Below are positions 25,199 through 37,964 of a stretch of DNA of 64,000 nucleotides, in pieces. The notes beneath the pieces were generated by a model. It had not been told where the DNA came from, searched no databases, and saw only the letters and a program-made list of their open reading frames with translations. The number at the start of each line of letters is the position of its first letter. Position 1 is the stretch's first letter. The stretch comes from Stercorarius parasiticus (lineage: Eukaryota > Chordata > Aves > Charadriiformes > Stercorariidae): NCBI GenBank assembly GCA_013396915.1, contig VWZL01001367.1, positions 930,001 to 994,000 on the forward strand. Direction: 5' to 3'. The position numbers were made by a program, and so were the translations under genes.

Positions 25199-26486
25199 TT
25201 GTGATATGCTACACTTCACAAGTAGCTGTAAAACATTCCTCCACAGCCTTAAGGCATAGCAATGTCTGCATCCGTGCCTCAGGGTGGTGGGGGGAAGTGC
25301 TGTAGCAGCCTCATACCTTCATCTGTGTTTTGTCTCACCTTTATCAAGAGGCAGGAACCACTACAGTCGCAAATTGGGAGGACTGACTGTAGGTTTAGTT
25401 CTGTTCTAGGCTCAGTTCTACAGGAGACCTAGAATTACCTTCATGGTAACTCTAATTACTTACCGTTTTCCTTCAAGAACAGAAACAACTGAGCTTAGAT
25501 TTCATATGTCTGGATGGCAGTCTATGCTGTAGATGGCTCAAAAGAGGCAAATTTATATGGTGCTGTATTATTTGGAAACACACAAACTTTTATTTTGTCC
25601 TCTTCTTTTACCTCCCTGCACCACAGCCTCCTGCACAGGAAGAGACTGAGGAGAGCTTCAGACTTTCCAAGGTGCATTCCTGGAGAACATACTGTAGCAG
25701 AACAGCTACAGCAGCTTCTCCTCCAAGCGAAATCTGGAGGCAGAAGAACTTCTTTTCTCTACTCTAAAATGATACTTGGAAAAATCCTGTTCCGTGAGCT
25801 GCTTCATCCTGCAATCTCCCAAGTTTGCTCGGACAGCTCTTGCAAAACAACTTTGGGAATGAGAGAGTGATCTTTCATTCACTGAACTGGCAGTAGTATC
25901 AGTGACGTTGTCCCTTTTTCTGGAGAAAACTGCTGCTTACCAGTCCTTATTTTATCTTGAAAAATGGTGCTTCATCAGGGTGAAATAAGATCAGTAATTG
26001 CTGCCTTACAGCACAACCTACTAGAGCAGGAAGAGGGTTGTGGAAAGCAAATGCTTCTCTCTGTGCTGTACTAGAAAAGATCTCTAAAATAGACCCTACT
26101 TCCAGTTTTATTATCTCTTTCCTTAAAGATACTGCTTTCAGTGCCAAAGGGCTATGGTGATGAACACTATCAAAACAAACCAGAAAAGGAAAAACTTACA
26201 TTGAAATATAAGTTCAAACTGCTAAACTGACCAGGGGGTAAAACAAACACACAAACAAACCGAAAACCTACACCACTTGCTCACCTACAGAATGACCCCA
26301 CAAAAAAATATGATAAAACAGGAATTTATAAATATCAGCATGAAATAAAATGGAGAAGAAACTGAAACAAACCCGAGAATTGAACTAAAATGCAATGTTA
26401 CTATTGTGTTGATGTTGCTGTAATGCAACGGTCAAATTGCTTAAAACCTACCGGACTTCATGGAATATTTTAAATAGTGTTTTTCA

Positions 26487-26519
26487 GAAAAAAGAAAAAA
26501 AAAAAGAAAAAAGAAAAAG
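26487..26519. repeat. A-rich (A)nG simple repeat
   Basis: Run of A interrupted by single G bases. It is not preceded by a recognisable retroposed body. Confidence 0.65.
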
Positions 26520-29500
26520 TCAGAGCTACAAGATAGATTTGTCAGAAAATGCTGACTTCTTCTATAACAACTATCTCACAATATCATCTACCTCTTCTCT
26601 TATATCTGAGGTCAGCACAACTAGAAAACTTCCCTACTGTTATCCCTAAAGAAATGACACATGTAGAAGTAAAGACGTCACACTTGCACAACATCTACAT
26701 CACAAAACAGTTCAGATGTTCCAGTGGATACCCAAGTAATGTTGGACACTATGAAATATTTATGAAGATGTATTCCTTTGTAGTAAAGGATTCCTGGGCA
26801 AGACCTGAAGAAGGAATGAAAATCATAATCCTCTATACACCCTGCTTTCCTACTTGTATACCCTTTGAGGCAGTCGCAAAGATTCAATGGCACTTTCTGC
26901 TTATTGATTCATCAACAGCTACCCAACAGCCTTTCGAGGCAATGCAGACAAAGTAAGGCTGGGTGGATTCAAAGACAATGATAGCAGTACCTCTCTCAGG
27001 TAGGAGAGCTGCACATACAGACTGGCTCAAGGGCTTCTTGTGAGCAGATGACAACCCATCACTGCCCAGAGAACAGCAGAAAGGGAAGGCAGACAGCCAC
27101 GCTCTACAAGGAGCCACCAGAGCGCCACAAACTGAAGAGTTAACCAATAGCAGAGAACAATACCCATGATCGATGACTATGTCTCTATATATGAACTTCT
27201 GATTTTACAAGGCAGCTGAGATATACGATACGTATAAGCGGTCTGTAGTCACTGCTTTGGAGCAAAGATCGTCCAGAGGCTTTCTTAGCAAATGCAGTTA
27301 GATTTCTGCTAATGCTAAAATTATACTGGAGATCAGGGAGGGAAAGGAGGAGGAATAAAAGACAGGGTTCATATAAAATTTTATTTCAGGATTACTCAAA
27401 GAAACATCTGAGTACAAGTTTACTGTGATCAAGGACTGGAATTATGGCTTATGTCTGTCAGAGGATGAGATCCAGCAACTCAAGAATAGCTGGACAGTGT
27501 TTAAAGATATGGTACATTTAAAACAAGAAGATTGTTTTCCCATTAGTTAAAGGAGTCAGAATTTTTGTAAAATTCTGAAGCCATTTGTCCCCATATCAAT
27601 AAAGACATACATACTTGGATCGCAATCCTGCAGTCCAATATATGTAAGAGCATACATACTGGAACACATTTTGTGTACAAGTATTTGCACATCAGGATTC
27701 TTATTTTCCATTTTTATGTTTATCCTGGGTTATTTTCACCTTCAAAACTTATGTACTACTATTCCAGGGCATTAATTATGTCTTTTTTGACTAGAAGGCA
27801 CTACGTGCAAATATGTTATAAATAAAATCTGTTTGGTGCATTAGTGATAGCTCCCTGTCGGCTTCTAGTATTTTGACACTTTTCAAAAAGAAATACAGAA
27901 ATAAAATATTTTCAAAGGTATGCGCCTCTCAGAGTTCCTTGAGGCATGTGTTATCTTACTGCTACATATTCCTTGGTATATGTGGTTTGTTTTTTTTTTT
28001 TAATAAAAAGTTCCTGAACAAACACTGTATCTTTTGTTCAGCAGAGGAAAAACAAATTCTTCCCATTCCATTTACACTGTGTGACTATTATGTAGAAAAT
28101 CAGGCTACAGCTTTCTTTCTAAAGGGAAGTAGGCCCAAAAGCAGATCTTTACACCAGCTGATTTGTTGTGCTAAGGAACATTATAGGTGGGTGTAAATTA
28201 GTCAGAAAATGGTCGCAGATGGTAAGGAAGTGCAGCTTAGAAGAACTCATACACTATAACCAAAAATGTAGCGTAAGAGTATACATGAAACATAACTAGA
28301 GAAAGGAAAGTACAAGTTAAAGGTGGCCTTGGTCTTTATTTGCAGCTTTCTCAAATATACCTACAGGATTCCCCGCACCCACCATCACAATATGTGGCTG
28401 GAGAAGGCTTAGAGCAAAGCACTTAAGAGAGACCATTCAGCTGGCCTCCATGAACTCTACCCCCTCCAGAACCTGCCAACCCTGGTAACACTTCCACCCT
28501 TTGAGCCCTGACCACCTCTTCCTCTAACAGCTGCACTAGGGACAGGTGGAAGAGTTCTCACTCTCCCCGATACAACTGCCATGTCAGAAAGTTTTGGTCC
28601 ATGAGAAATACTAACATGAGTAAACTAGCCTGCTTTTTCTTTTTGGGGAGGCATTGAGAACTCCATTAATTCCTCCCAACAGCCTGCAGCCTCCTGTAAC
28701 TTCTCCAGGCTAATAGGAAGTTCCCCGAATTTACTGTGGAATGCTTGCCTGTACAGTTGTTCAACACCTTCCTCTCTGCACCTTTCAGATATGGGTCCCC
28801 ACTATATCCTTCCTACCATCTGCTTTACTTAAAATCCTGATGCTATTTCTGCCTAGCAACTATGAAATTCACCCTTTCTTTTCTACCTATATATCAAATA
28901 ACTGGTTCACAACTGCACCGTTAATTACTGAAACCTCATTCTCTACATGGTTTCTTTGGACTTAGCTGTCATCTCCTGCTAGTCCAAAATATCCTCACAA
29001 AAAACCATTTTTTAGCAACTAAATTCTAGTTATTGCCTTCTTCCAAAACTGTGCTAGATTTTGCTCTTAGCGCTCCCCATACAATAGATCCCAAACATCA
29101 TTGTTTGCAAGATGGGTATGGAAGCACTGTTTTCAAAAGCTCTTTTGAGACAGATAAACACGTGCTCTAAATTGTTCCTGGGATGTTATCTGCAGTCCTG
29201 CTTTATTCTCAGTTAACTCTTCTCTTACCCACTCAGTATTTTATTTCAGATCCTAGGTGATAACCTCTCCACAGAAAGTTGCTGCTTCCCTCTGCTTTGC
29301 AAAGTGTCAAACATCCCTTTACACCATACCTAAGTAAGACTATGCAAACAGCATATACTCTGAAAGTAGACAGGAAAAGGTGTCTGACCATTCATTCATA
29401 TTTCACCACATGAGGTCTGGTGAACAGCTTCTTGCCATCAAAGTGAACAGGAATAGAACTGCACCCCGTAAGAGCAGCGCCAGGTATGACAAGTGCAGCG

Positions 29501-30336
29501 GATTCCCTGGCTCACTCCATAGGATCACAACAGAATAACCAAGGCTGGCAGGGTCCTCGAGCCCAGCCTTCTGTTTCAAACACAAAATAATTAATATGGT
29601 CCTTCCGACAGCCAAAATGCACGTCTTGACAACAGGAAAACCCCAACCATGCCGTCTCCTGCAAAAGCAGACACATACAAACTTCTGCACAGTTCTGACA
29701 TTTTCTTGTTATTCATTTATTTATGAAGATGGGGACTATTTGAAAATATTCCAGGGCAAGTTCTTCTTTAATTTCTATTCCCTTCAAGCCTAATGGTTTC
29801 AGTGTTGAATTTCCTGTAACTGTAATACTGGTAATCAAATTACAAACTTTTCCCTTTGAAAGAAGTCTGACACTTTAATAAGAATTATGAAAAGAAAGAA
29901 AACCATAACAAATTTCGAACACAGCACCAGCATAGCAAAGCAATAAATGCACGCATCATGTGAACTGGCTTCCTCCCACTTCAAGAACTGTATTCAGATT
30001 GCGGCCCTAGAAAAATACAGCACATTAATGGCATTTGTCCTGAGAAAAGACTAAATATGTACACCTTCTAATTATATGAAAGAGGGCATCCTCATGATTT
30101 GATATTAAGTGCACAGTCTTATAGAATTTTTTTAAAATCTAACACAAGATCTTCAGAATTACAAGTTTTGTTCTGTCAGAAGGTAGACAGTATCAGTTTG
30201 AAGCAGCAACATTTTGAAATAGATCTTTCAGTAATATAATTTGGTTCTTCAGAGTACTGTTTACCAATATGAAACAGAAAAACTTTAAGTAGAAAACATG
30301 AATTTAAAAATCAAAATCAGCTCTCATATAGCGAAC

Positions 30337-30576
30337 GAATCATACAATCATAGAAATGCTTGTTGGAAGGGTCCCCAAAAGTCATATAGGCCAACCTCCC
30401 ACTTTTAAAATAGAGTACAACCACCACTAAATCAGACCAGTCACAGGTTTACATAAAACCTCCAAGTACACAGGCTCCAGAATGTTCAGTCAAAGCTCTT
30501 CTGGTGCTGCACTACTCTCCTAGTAAATTTTCCCCCTCCTGAAGTTCTGCAAAAACCTCTCAAACCACAGTTTACA
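30337..30576 (-). mobile_element. Old CR1 LINE 3' end
   Basis: It starts with GAATCATACAATCATAGAAA, a decayed form of the reverse complement of the CR1 8-bp tail repeat, then 'ttggaaggg' and 'ggccaacctcc' as in the CR1 3' UTR read on the minus strand. Divergence is high. The right limit is estimated from where the resemblance fades. Confidence 0.65.
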
Positions 30577-30579
30577 GAT

Positions 30580-30636
30580 GCCACTCAACCCTGGTGAGAT
30601 TGCTTCTGGAGTACAATGCTTACTGGGTGGCCTAGT
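30580..30636 (+). mobile_element. CR1 reverse-transcriptase C-terminal fragment
   Basis: The + strand encodes a stretch like STLVRLLLEYNAYWVA, which aligns with the conserved 'LVRPHLEYCVQFWAP' region late in the CR1 ORF2 reverse transcriptase. It is only about 57 bases long, opposite in orientation to the CR1 pieces on both sides, and ends exactly where the LTR remnant begins. The protein family comparison is from memory. Confidence 0.5.
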
Positions 30637-30936
30637 GTGGTGGGTAGACTTAGCTGGACACCAGGTGCCCACCAAGCTACTCTATCACTCCCGTCCTCAG
30701 CAGGACAGGGGGGTGAAAAAACAAGACAGGAAAAAAAAGCCTCACGGGTCAAGATAAAAGCAGTTTAATAAGGCAAAAGCAAAAGCCATGCATGGAAGCA
30801 ATGGAAAACAAAAGGTTTATTCTCTACTTCCCATCAGCAGGTGATGTCCAGCTACTTCCCAGGACATAGGGCTTCAGTACATGTAGCAATTGATCCAGAA
30901 GACAAACATCATAATAAGAACCATTTCTACAGCCCA
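30637..30936 (-). mobile_element. Truncated avian ERV LTR remnant
   Basis: It begins TGTGGTGGGTAGACTTAGCT, then 'ggacaccaggtgcccacc', 'cctcacgggtcaagataa', 'gtttaataaggcaaaagc' and 'ttcccatcagcaggtgatgt'. All occur in this order in a widespread avian LTR family. The promoter-containing portion expected further right is missing, so this is the 3' (polyadenylation-side) portion of an LTR lying on the minus strand. The family differs from the LTR at 5446. The right limit is approximate and no target duplication can be matched. Confidence 0.7.
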
Positions 30937-30947
30937 TACTTCCTACA

Positions 30948-31375
30948 TTTCTACATGAGAACACCACAAAAGGTGTCAAAGCTGTACCAAGGTCAAATCC
31001 TATTTCAGCTTCACTGACCTCCCCTTGTCCACATTTCCAGGCACTTCCAAATAAAAAGCAGTTAAAGTTGTCAAAACACAGCTTTCTTTTTCTAAATGAA
31101 TGTTGACTACTTCTGACTGCACGCTTGTTCTTTATGTGCTTGCAACTGGCACTCCAAAGATTTTTACCATGACCTTTCCAGGGACTGAAGTAATTCTGAC
31201 CAAGTTATAGATCCCCAGGTCCTCCTTTTAATTTTTATTTATTTAAGATAGATATAATGTTAGGTTTTATCCAGTTGTCAGGGGCCTCCCTTAATAACTG
31301 TGATTTTTCAGCCTTACAATCACATGGGCAATCTCTTTCACCACTTGAGTGAATCCATATGGCCTATGGATTTGA
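30948..31375 (-). mobile_element. CR1 LINE ORF2 relic (linker and reverse-transcriptase start)
   Basis: The minus strand encodes, between about 31198 and 31163, a stretch reading VRITSVPGKVM. It matches the CR1 motif 'RPVSLTSVPGKVMEQ'. Further along comes a decayed 'KGKSCLTNLIAF' region (HLEKESCVLTTLTAF). The sequence up to 31375 matches the upstream endonuclease-RT linker, and that down to 30948 matches the 'KAFDTVSH' region. Stop codons are present, so it is a dead copy. Confidence 0.65.
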
Positions 31376-31907
31376 ACACAGAAGAGCAGGAAGGCATATC
31401 ACCTTCAAAAGTGAACCTGCTTTATTATACCCTGCTTTGGAACTGGCATAGAGAAAGATTCTACTCTCTATAAAATACTACGGGTGTGAAGGTGATTTAA
31501 GTTAACCCTCTTATCAGTAGTTCTTTCCTCCAATGCATAAATATACACAAGGAGAGTCTTACTGTTTTATTCTGAAGCTAAGAACTTCTTGATTTTTTTT
31601 TACAAGTCACAACAGATGAATTAATACAATGCCTCTGCCATCACAATTGTGCAAAGTAATCACAAGAAACAAATAATGTAAACAGGCATGATTTATTTAA
31701 AAGCTTTGAGCTTTTGCAGATCGTATTTAAAAAAAATAAAATTCCTTGTCCTTGATCAACCTTGCTTTATAGAATTATAGAATAGGGCTTTTTATTTTTA
31801 TATATATATAAAAAATATAAAACAGTTAAACATCATTTTGCATTATGCAAATCCTAGAAAAACCCTAGAAAATCTTAAATAGGTCACTTGCATAATTTCC
31901 AAGTTAT
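31376..31907. other. Non-coding stretch, no gene seen
   Basis: AT-rich sequence without an exon. It includes 'tagaattatagaatag' near 31770, which faintly resembles a CR1 tail on the minus strand, followed by a TA-rich simple repeat. It ends at an assembly gap. Confidence 0.5.
31787..31823. repeat. TA-rich simple repeat
   Basis: T run followed by TATATATATA and an A-rich end. Confidence 0.65.
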
Positions 31908-31995
31908 NNNNNNNNNNNNNNNNNNNNNNNNNNNNNNNNNNNNNNNNNNNNNNNNNNNNNNNNNNNNNNNNNNNNNNNNNNNNNNNNNNNNNNNN
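31908..31995. other. Assembly gap (88 N)
   Basis: 88 unresolved bases. An apparent open frame running across it (31888-32097) is an artefact of reading through N. Confidence 0.95.
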
Positions 31996-32760
31996 CCCGC
32001 CTTTTTTTTAATGTGCATGGAATGGCGAGAAGGTTTGTCTACTTATTCTGAGGGTTTGAGGAGGACTTTTGTTAATAGATTTAAATTTGTTGAGTAAATC
32101 AGCTTTGATTCTCTGAGCACTGTTAAATTTATCATATCGACAATAAACATTTGCAGCACACAGTATAATGTGTAATGGTTCCATGGGACTCTATAGTGGG
32201 ATATGCTGAGAGAATACATATGAGGCATATCACCAAAAGAAAAAAAAAAATCCCATTAGTTTAACAAGTTGCTAAGCCAAAACAGAAGCACTTTTTTCTG
32301 TTGACATCATTCATTTATTTTTTTTTCTAAAAGCTAAGCAACTGCAGCACAAACATTTTCTTTAAACAAACAAAAATATCTAACAGCAAGCAAATTCAGA
32401 TATTTAGATGCAGGTCTCTGCACATCACATCTGTTACTCAGTACAGATACAGTCTTCATATTTGGGATGATATTTCATGCTGTACATGATGGAAGACAGC
32501 AAGTCACAGATGGAGCTTCCCTGCCTGAACTCTCTATTCCCCCTTGATTTCTGATCAGCATTTTCAGCATAAAGGGGAATGGATGAACTTTGTGGGCTCT
32601 GAAGTTCTGCAGACTGTGCACCTCTGCATGTGAGGGAGGGAGGCAGAGGGGAATATGCTAGGGACCACAACAGTCCATAAAACTAACTTCATCACAGGAA
32701 TTATTTTTCTCTGGCACTATGTTCTTACTTCATCTTTCAGATGAGCAATCCAAGGGCAAT
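31996..32760. other. Non-coding stretch, no gene seen
   Basis: No exon or RNA gene seen. It has ordinary A/T runs and overlapping chance frames on both strands. Confidence 0.5.
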
Positions 32761-32942
32761 ATAGAATCATAGAACGGTTTGGGTTGGAAGGGACCTTTAA
32801 AGATCATCTAGTTCCAACCCCCCTGCCATGGGCAGGGACACCTCCCACTAGACCAGGCTGCTCAAAATCCCATCCAGCCTGGCCTTAAAAACTTCCAGGG
32901 ATGGGGCTTCCACCACCTCTCTGGGCAACCTGCTCCAATCTC
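32761..32942 (-). mobile_element. CR1 LINE 3' end, relatively young copy
   Basis: It starts ATAGAATCATAGAACGGTTT, the reverse complement of the CR1 tail repeat and adjoining 3' UTR. It continues with 'gggttggaagggaccttt', 'aagatcatctagttccaacc', 'ccctgccatgggcaggga' and 'accaggctgctc', the standard avian CR1 3' UTR blocks with few changes. It is 5'-truncated, as usual, near 'ctgctccaatc'. It is the least diverged CR1 in the window. Confidence 0.92.
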
Positions 32943-35900
32943 GATATAAAGGGGCTGGGCCTATATTCAATCTTTCTTACCTGAAGTTTTTTTTTTTTTT
33001 TGCCGTTTTTGTGTGGATAGGGTTTTGTTGTTCTTGTTCACTGGTTGGGGCTTTTGTTTTGTTTACTCAGATGAAATAAATACACTGCTGCTCTCACTTC
33101 CTTCCCACCCCAGCCCCCAGTGATTTTCCTAAGTGTAATGGATACTTGATAACATAAGAACTGAATAAACTTTTGCATCCATAAATGGCTTAAAAAAACG
33201 AAGTATAACAGTTTCTTCCCTAAGAGGGAAACGTGTACAGTGCTTCCAAAAGCAAAAGGAAATTTTGAGGAGTCCCTTGATAAAGTTTTCTAAACAGTAA
33301 ATTTCTTGTTCTGCTTATTTTGCATCTCTCAGGTACTAGGCTAATTCCTGGAACGAGTAACCCTTTTTTTTTGCCAGAGAAAATCCCCAATGATAGAAAG
33401 CTATCCAGAAAGGTGCAGTAATCTTTTGCTCCAGTGACCCTAAACAAGTATTTTAAGGAAAGGATTAGAAACAATTGACAAGCGTGTGGAAGAAGGCTGC
33501 TGCATATTTGTTGTTTATGCCAACAATTACAGTGGTTCCAAAGGCTTCATGCACATTTCTGCTCCTCCCAGACTGAAAAGATAAAACACATACTAACACA
33601 TTGATCTTCTAGATTGCAGAGTCACACCAGAAACTAATTTCATCTCCACCTAGACATCAAAAAAATTATCTTCCCATATAACAAAGTCAAAGTTCAATCG
33701 AGATTCATCAATGCATTTTAAACACTAATAATCTGAAAGCAATTCATGGTTCGAAAGCAACAACCAGAATGAATGCAGAAGATCAATTAAAACAAGAAGT
33801 ACATCTGAGTTGATACATTACGCTTTCATAGAAGATGTGTTGATAGGAAAAGAGGAGAAATTCATCACAGAGATTATCCACTATGAATTACTTACTTAAC
33901 CATTTAACTTCTCAGAAGCACAATGGCTTGGATTCAAACCTCAGCCAGTTACAGTTTATTAATACGTACAGACACATTTATCTTGAATGTATCACGTTCT
34001 GTTTCTTTCCTTAAGATTCATGAACTTCTGGCCTCTCACACATACTCTTGGATAACCAAAAGCTATAGAAGAGCTGCCATTCATACACAGCACATAAGAT
34101 CCACACCACCTACATGAAGGCTCTCTGATATCCATTCAGCAGGCTATGGAGGGAGAGTGGGGAGAAATGAGACCTAAATCCTTTGAACAGCAGTTCACAA
34201 ACAGATACAATCCCACAGAAACATAAAACAAAACCCAAAATTTTTCTATTCTATCATCTATGAGATAAAAAAACACGTTCTCTTCAAACCAGGTGAAGAG
34301 ATTTGACGTTCTGCAAAACACCTGCCCTTGAATTAACAGGCTTGTTTTAATTTTTATTTCCAGCATTGGCAAGCTTCAAAACCAGCATGCAAGCAGCTGG
34401 GACTTCAGCACCAAGAACACACTCAGAGGAAAAAATCCATGTCTTCTGATCAAAAAAACATAGCAATAAGCATAAGGGAAGGTGTATAAAGTATACTTTC
34501 ATTTGTATGCAGATACTAGCAGTTGGTCAGTCAGTCTCTGGAAAGGAGCATTTGTCATAGAAACATATTTTGCGTATTACATACTCACATAGTGAAGGCT
34601 CTTTTTCTTAGTTCTGGGCTAATGCAACTACTTGCCTTTCACAGATGGAGGTGGTTACCACAGGTGTACAGCAAGCAATAAGACCAACCGGGAGAAACAA
34701 CTGCCTTTGTTGTCTTTACAAGTGAACTCTGTGTTCCCTAGCAGTTGTATTTTGAAGCGCAGGTGTCTAACTTAACAAAATACACCATTGCTTTCTAGAG
34801 TCAAATATAATCTATGGCACAACTGACAAAAATAGTACTTACTGCGAAAAATTAACATAATTTACAAATACTTCATTTATGAATTAGAATACAAGCAAAC
34901 CTCTGGCCATCACTTTGGTGTGATTCTTCTAGTTGAAGAGTTTTGCCTGTCCTAGCGTACACTAGAGATCAAACATTCATTCCAAGCTGAATAATCTTCT
35001 AGTTAGCATATCTGCTTTTTCTCATAAATAAAGCATGAATTATTCTTCAACTGACAGGGGACTTAATCTCTCAGTTTTGCTTGAAACCACATTTTAGTGT
35101 ATGAAATAAAAAAACCCAACCTCTTTCAAGCCTTATTTGGTATAAAAAGCTATTATCTCTCTTCAGTATATCTAAATTGTAGAAAACAAACTTCTGAACA
35201 CAGTATTATGTTTTCATAAAATGGGTACAGAATTGACATAAGCAACAAGAGTTCTGTTAAAGCATTCTAAAAACATGACAGAACTAAGAGGAGATTGCCC
35301 TATAATTAATCCTAGCTAGGTTAAAGATGGAATTACATAGATACTTTAGTTTAGATTCATAGCTTTGGTGCTCATATTGCTTTAAGCACCAAGATCCAGT
35401 CTTCCAGCTTTATGGACAGAGTGGCAGCTGTGTGAGTCATTTGGTGTGCCCTGCATATCTGTGTGCCAGGAAGTACACAGAAATTGGTCCTTTAACAATA
35501 CAGCCAGTGAGTTCTCAGACTCGAGTCCAAAACAACTTTTGTGGTAACATGGCATTAAAAAAAAAAAAGAAAATTAAAAGAAACATGCAGAAGCACAGGC
35601 TACTTCCAGAAGCGTCAGCTTCGAGGTCAACAGCAATAAAGTCCACATCTCAGAAGCAGTGAAAATGCAGCGCCTTGAGCATTTGTTCTCATTTTTAAAC
35701 ACTTCACACATTCCATTTAACATCTTGAATAAATAGTTCGCACTTCTGACTCCCACAAATCTTGCAACCAATTTACATGAAAAGTCAGGGAATTGCAGCT
35801 GTGGGTTCTTTAAAAAGTTTCAAGGCCACTAAGACATCTTGTAGAAATCCAGAACAATTAAAAGAAAACCAATTTGGGTGATCAGGTTTTTATTAGAGGA

Positions 35901-37926
35901 TGGTAAATCTTCTACTACTCCTGAACTGTTGCATTCCAGTGGAGGAGACAATGTGGGGTTTTGTGTGAGGTTTTTTCCTACCAGTTTTTGAATGCTGGGA
36001 ATCTTCAAATGGACTACTTTGATGCTTCTAAAGGCTTTCAAATGATCTTACTTTTGGAAGTGTAAACCGATTCTCTGAAAATTGTGAGTGATAAGCCATT
36101 TGAATTTCGACACAATCACTTACTGCCTTTGGAACTACTACAACTTTCCGCAAAGTACTCAAAAACATCCTGATGTTTGGCCTGAAAAAACAATTATTTC
36201 AAATTTCCCTATCAGTAAACTACAGGATGAAGGAGCAATCAAGTAATATCACAAAAATTAAAAATTCATAAGGCAGTTAACATTCAATCAGAGAGAATCC
36301 AATGTAGTGATCTTTAGTTATCCTAGTTGGAAATGTAATTAGCTGAATCAAAACAAAATAATCATGGCCATTCACAAAGCGTAGATAGATATTTAAGCCA
36401 ATTTTGTTTCAAATTTCCCGAATTCTTTCAATCCCTCCCCACACACACATATTCTTCTCCTTTATGGTTAGAGTGCAACCCCGGATGCTTCAGACTTGAT
36501 ATAAGAAAATCAGTTCAGCCTAAAAGACAGAACAAGTAAGTTTGTTGCCTAAGGTGTGTAAGTAGGAAGTTACCCTAGGCTTGATACCCAGCAAAAAGAA
36601 AAAGACAAGCAACCCCCAGAGGAAGTCACAGCACAGGCTGAATGAGCTGCTTCCTGTGGCTGCTGCTGCTGCATTTACCATTACCAGCTCAAGTTAACTT
36701 TAAGTGAGATGCTGCTCCAAAATGCATGCCCTAGATCATCACCCAGAATTAGGAGGAAAAAATCAGGACTAGGAATAGGAAAATTAGGAATAGGAATACA
36801 TTCTTTACATGTATGCATCTATGGATAGACACTGAATACACAGCAATTTGACTTTATTCTACATATCACTTTTTCTAAAAATAAGCCCTCAGCATTCAAC
36901 ATGTAAACCAAGCCAGTATGAGGCTTCTAGCTGCAGCTTCCATGAAGAATGAAAAGCTTATTACAATTGTGGCCTTAGAAATGGAAGCACTGAGAACTGA
37001 ATTAGAACAGAAGGCTAAAGGGAAAGCAGAAAAATTGCTTAATGCTAGCAAATATAAGAGCAACATACTCTAAAATGAGCAGTTTTGCAGAAGGATTTCT
37101 TGAAGCCAAACAGAAAACTGCAGGGTCCACAGCCCCACCACCAGAGAACACCTTCAAAGGTAACAATTTAGAAGCACGTATAGAGCACATTTTTGGCTGC
37201 AGAAGACCAGCCTGACGAGTCGCACACCATTACCTCATTAGGTCCCATAAAACTAAAAACAGAACCCAGGTAGAAACCAGAAAAGAAAGTTCAGCCTTTA
37301 CCAGTAACATTTCCGTGCGCCAGGGATACTAGTAGAAACCAAAGCCCATTGAATCTGGTACCTGGTAGTCTCTGCACCTTTTGTTGCCCTCTCCGCACAC
37401 ACATTCCACAGCAGCCTTCCTTCCTCAGACATACTGCTGCTTGTTGCACCCGTCCTGCTTCTACCTACCCGCAACATGGATCAGTCTGGATCCACATCTG
37501 GTCATTTTTTCCTCCCAAAGATGCTTCCACAGGGAGAGGTGCCCTTCTGGACACCACTCAGGCGTGCTGTCCCTCAAAGGAGGGCAGTCAACTGCAGCTC
37601 AGTCACGAGCAGCTTTTTCAGCCAGAGGCAGAGCTCCCAGAGGGAATTTTGGATGACCTCATGGAAAAGTATTCAAAGGCAACAAAAACAGAGGTTCAGA
37701 AGTTGTAGCACATAAAACCTTGAGTGCCAGGTAGAATGTGCCCCAAAAAAAAAAACTTATTATGGTAGCCTGTTTAGTTTACCTTATTCTATGTGTACTT
37801 CTAATGCTGTACTTAGTTTAAAAAGACAGTACTGAATACATTAATACACAACTGATTCATCAGTTAGGCAATTTTGTCTGCCTGCAAGCCCTAACGGGCA
37901 CATAGGAAATTAACTGTACAAAAAAG

Positions 37927-37964
37927 TGTATATATGTGTGTATATATATATACACACACACACC
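37927..37964. repeat. TG/TA/CA microsatellite with a 22-bp palindrome
   Basis: TG units pass into TA units and then CA units. Bases 37936-37957 form a perfect palindrome (GTGTG, 12 bases of TA, CACAC), able to extrude as a hairpin or cruciform. Confidence 0.8.

Larger units (their letters stand above)
16261..30336. other. Non-coding stretch, no gene seen
   Basis: Fourteen kilobases of AT-rich DNA without a supportable exon or RNA gene. Frames of up to 135 codons (for example 26549-26956 +) overlap frames on the other strand and lack recognisable domains. It contains simple repeats at 18907-18939, 19265-19294 and 26487-26519, a short tandem repeat at 25161-25198, an X-box-like motif at 24445-24458, and GC-richer patches at about 19780-19980 and 28430-28560 that I cannot assign. 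Confidence 0.55.

Noticed and set aside
26549..26956. 135-codon + frame with overlapping minus-strand frames
   Set aside because: It starts in an AT-rich stretch with no upstream context and no family resemblance, and frames of similar size occur on the other strand.
29540..29690. Possible CR1-like fragment ('ggcagggtcctcgagccc')
   Set aside because: Resemblance is limited to a short block, with no tail repeat or coding motif to support it.
31888..32097. Open frame spanning the second gap
   Set aside because: It exists only because 88 N were read through as unknown residues.
37349..37715. Three overlapping + frames of 79-119 codons in different phases
   Set aside because: Frames open in all phases at once reflect local base composition; no one frame is favoured and no splice or promoter signal was found.
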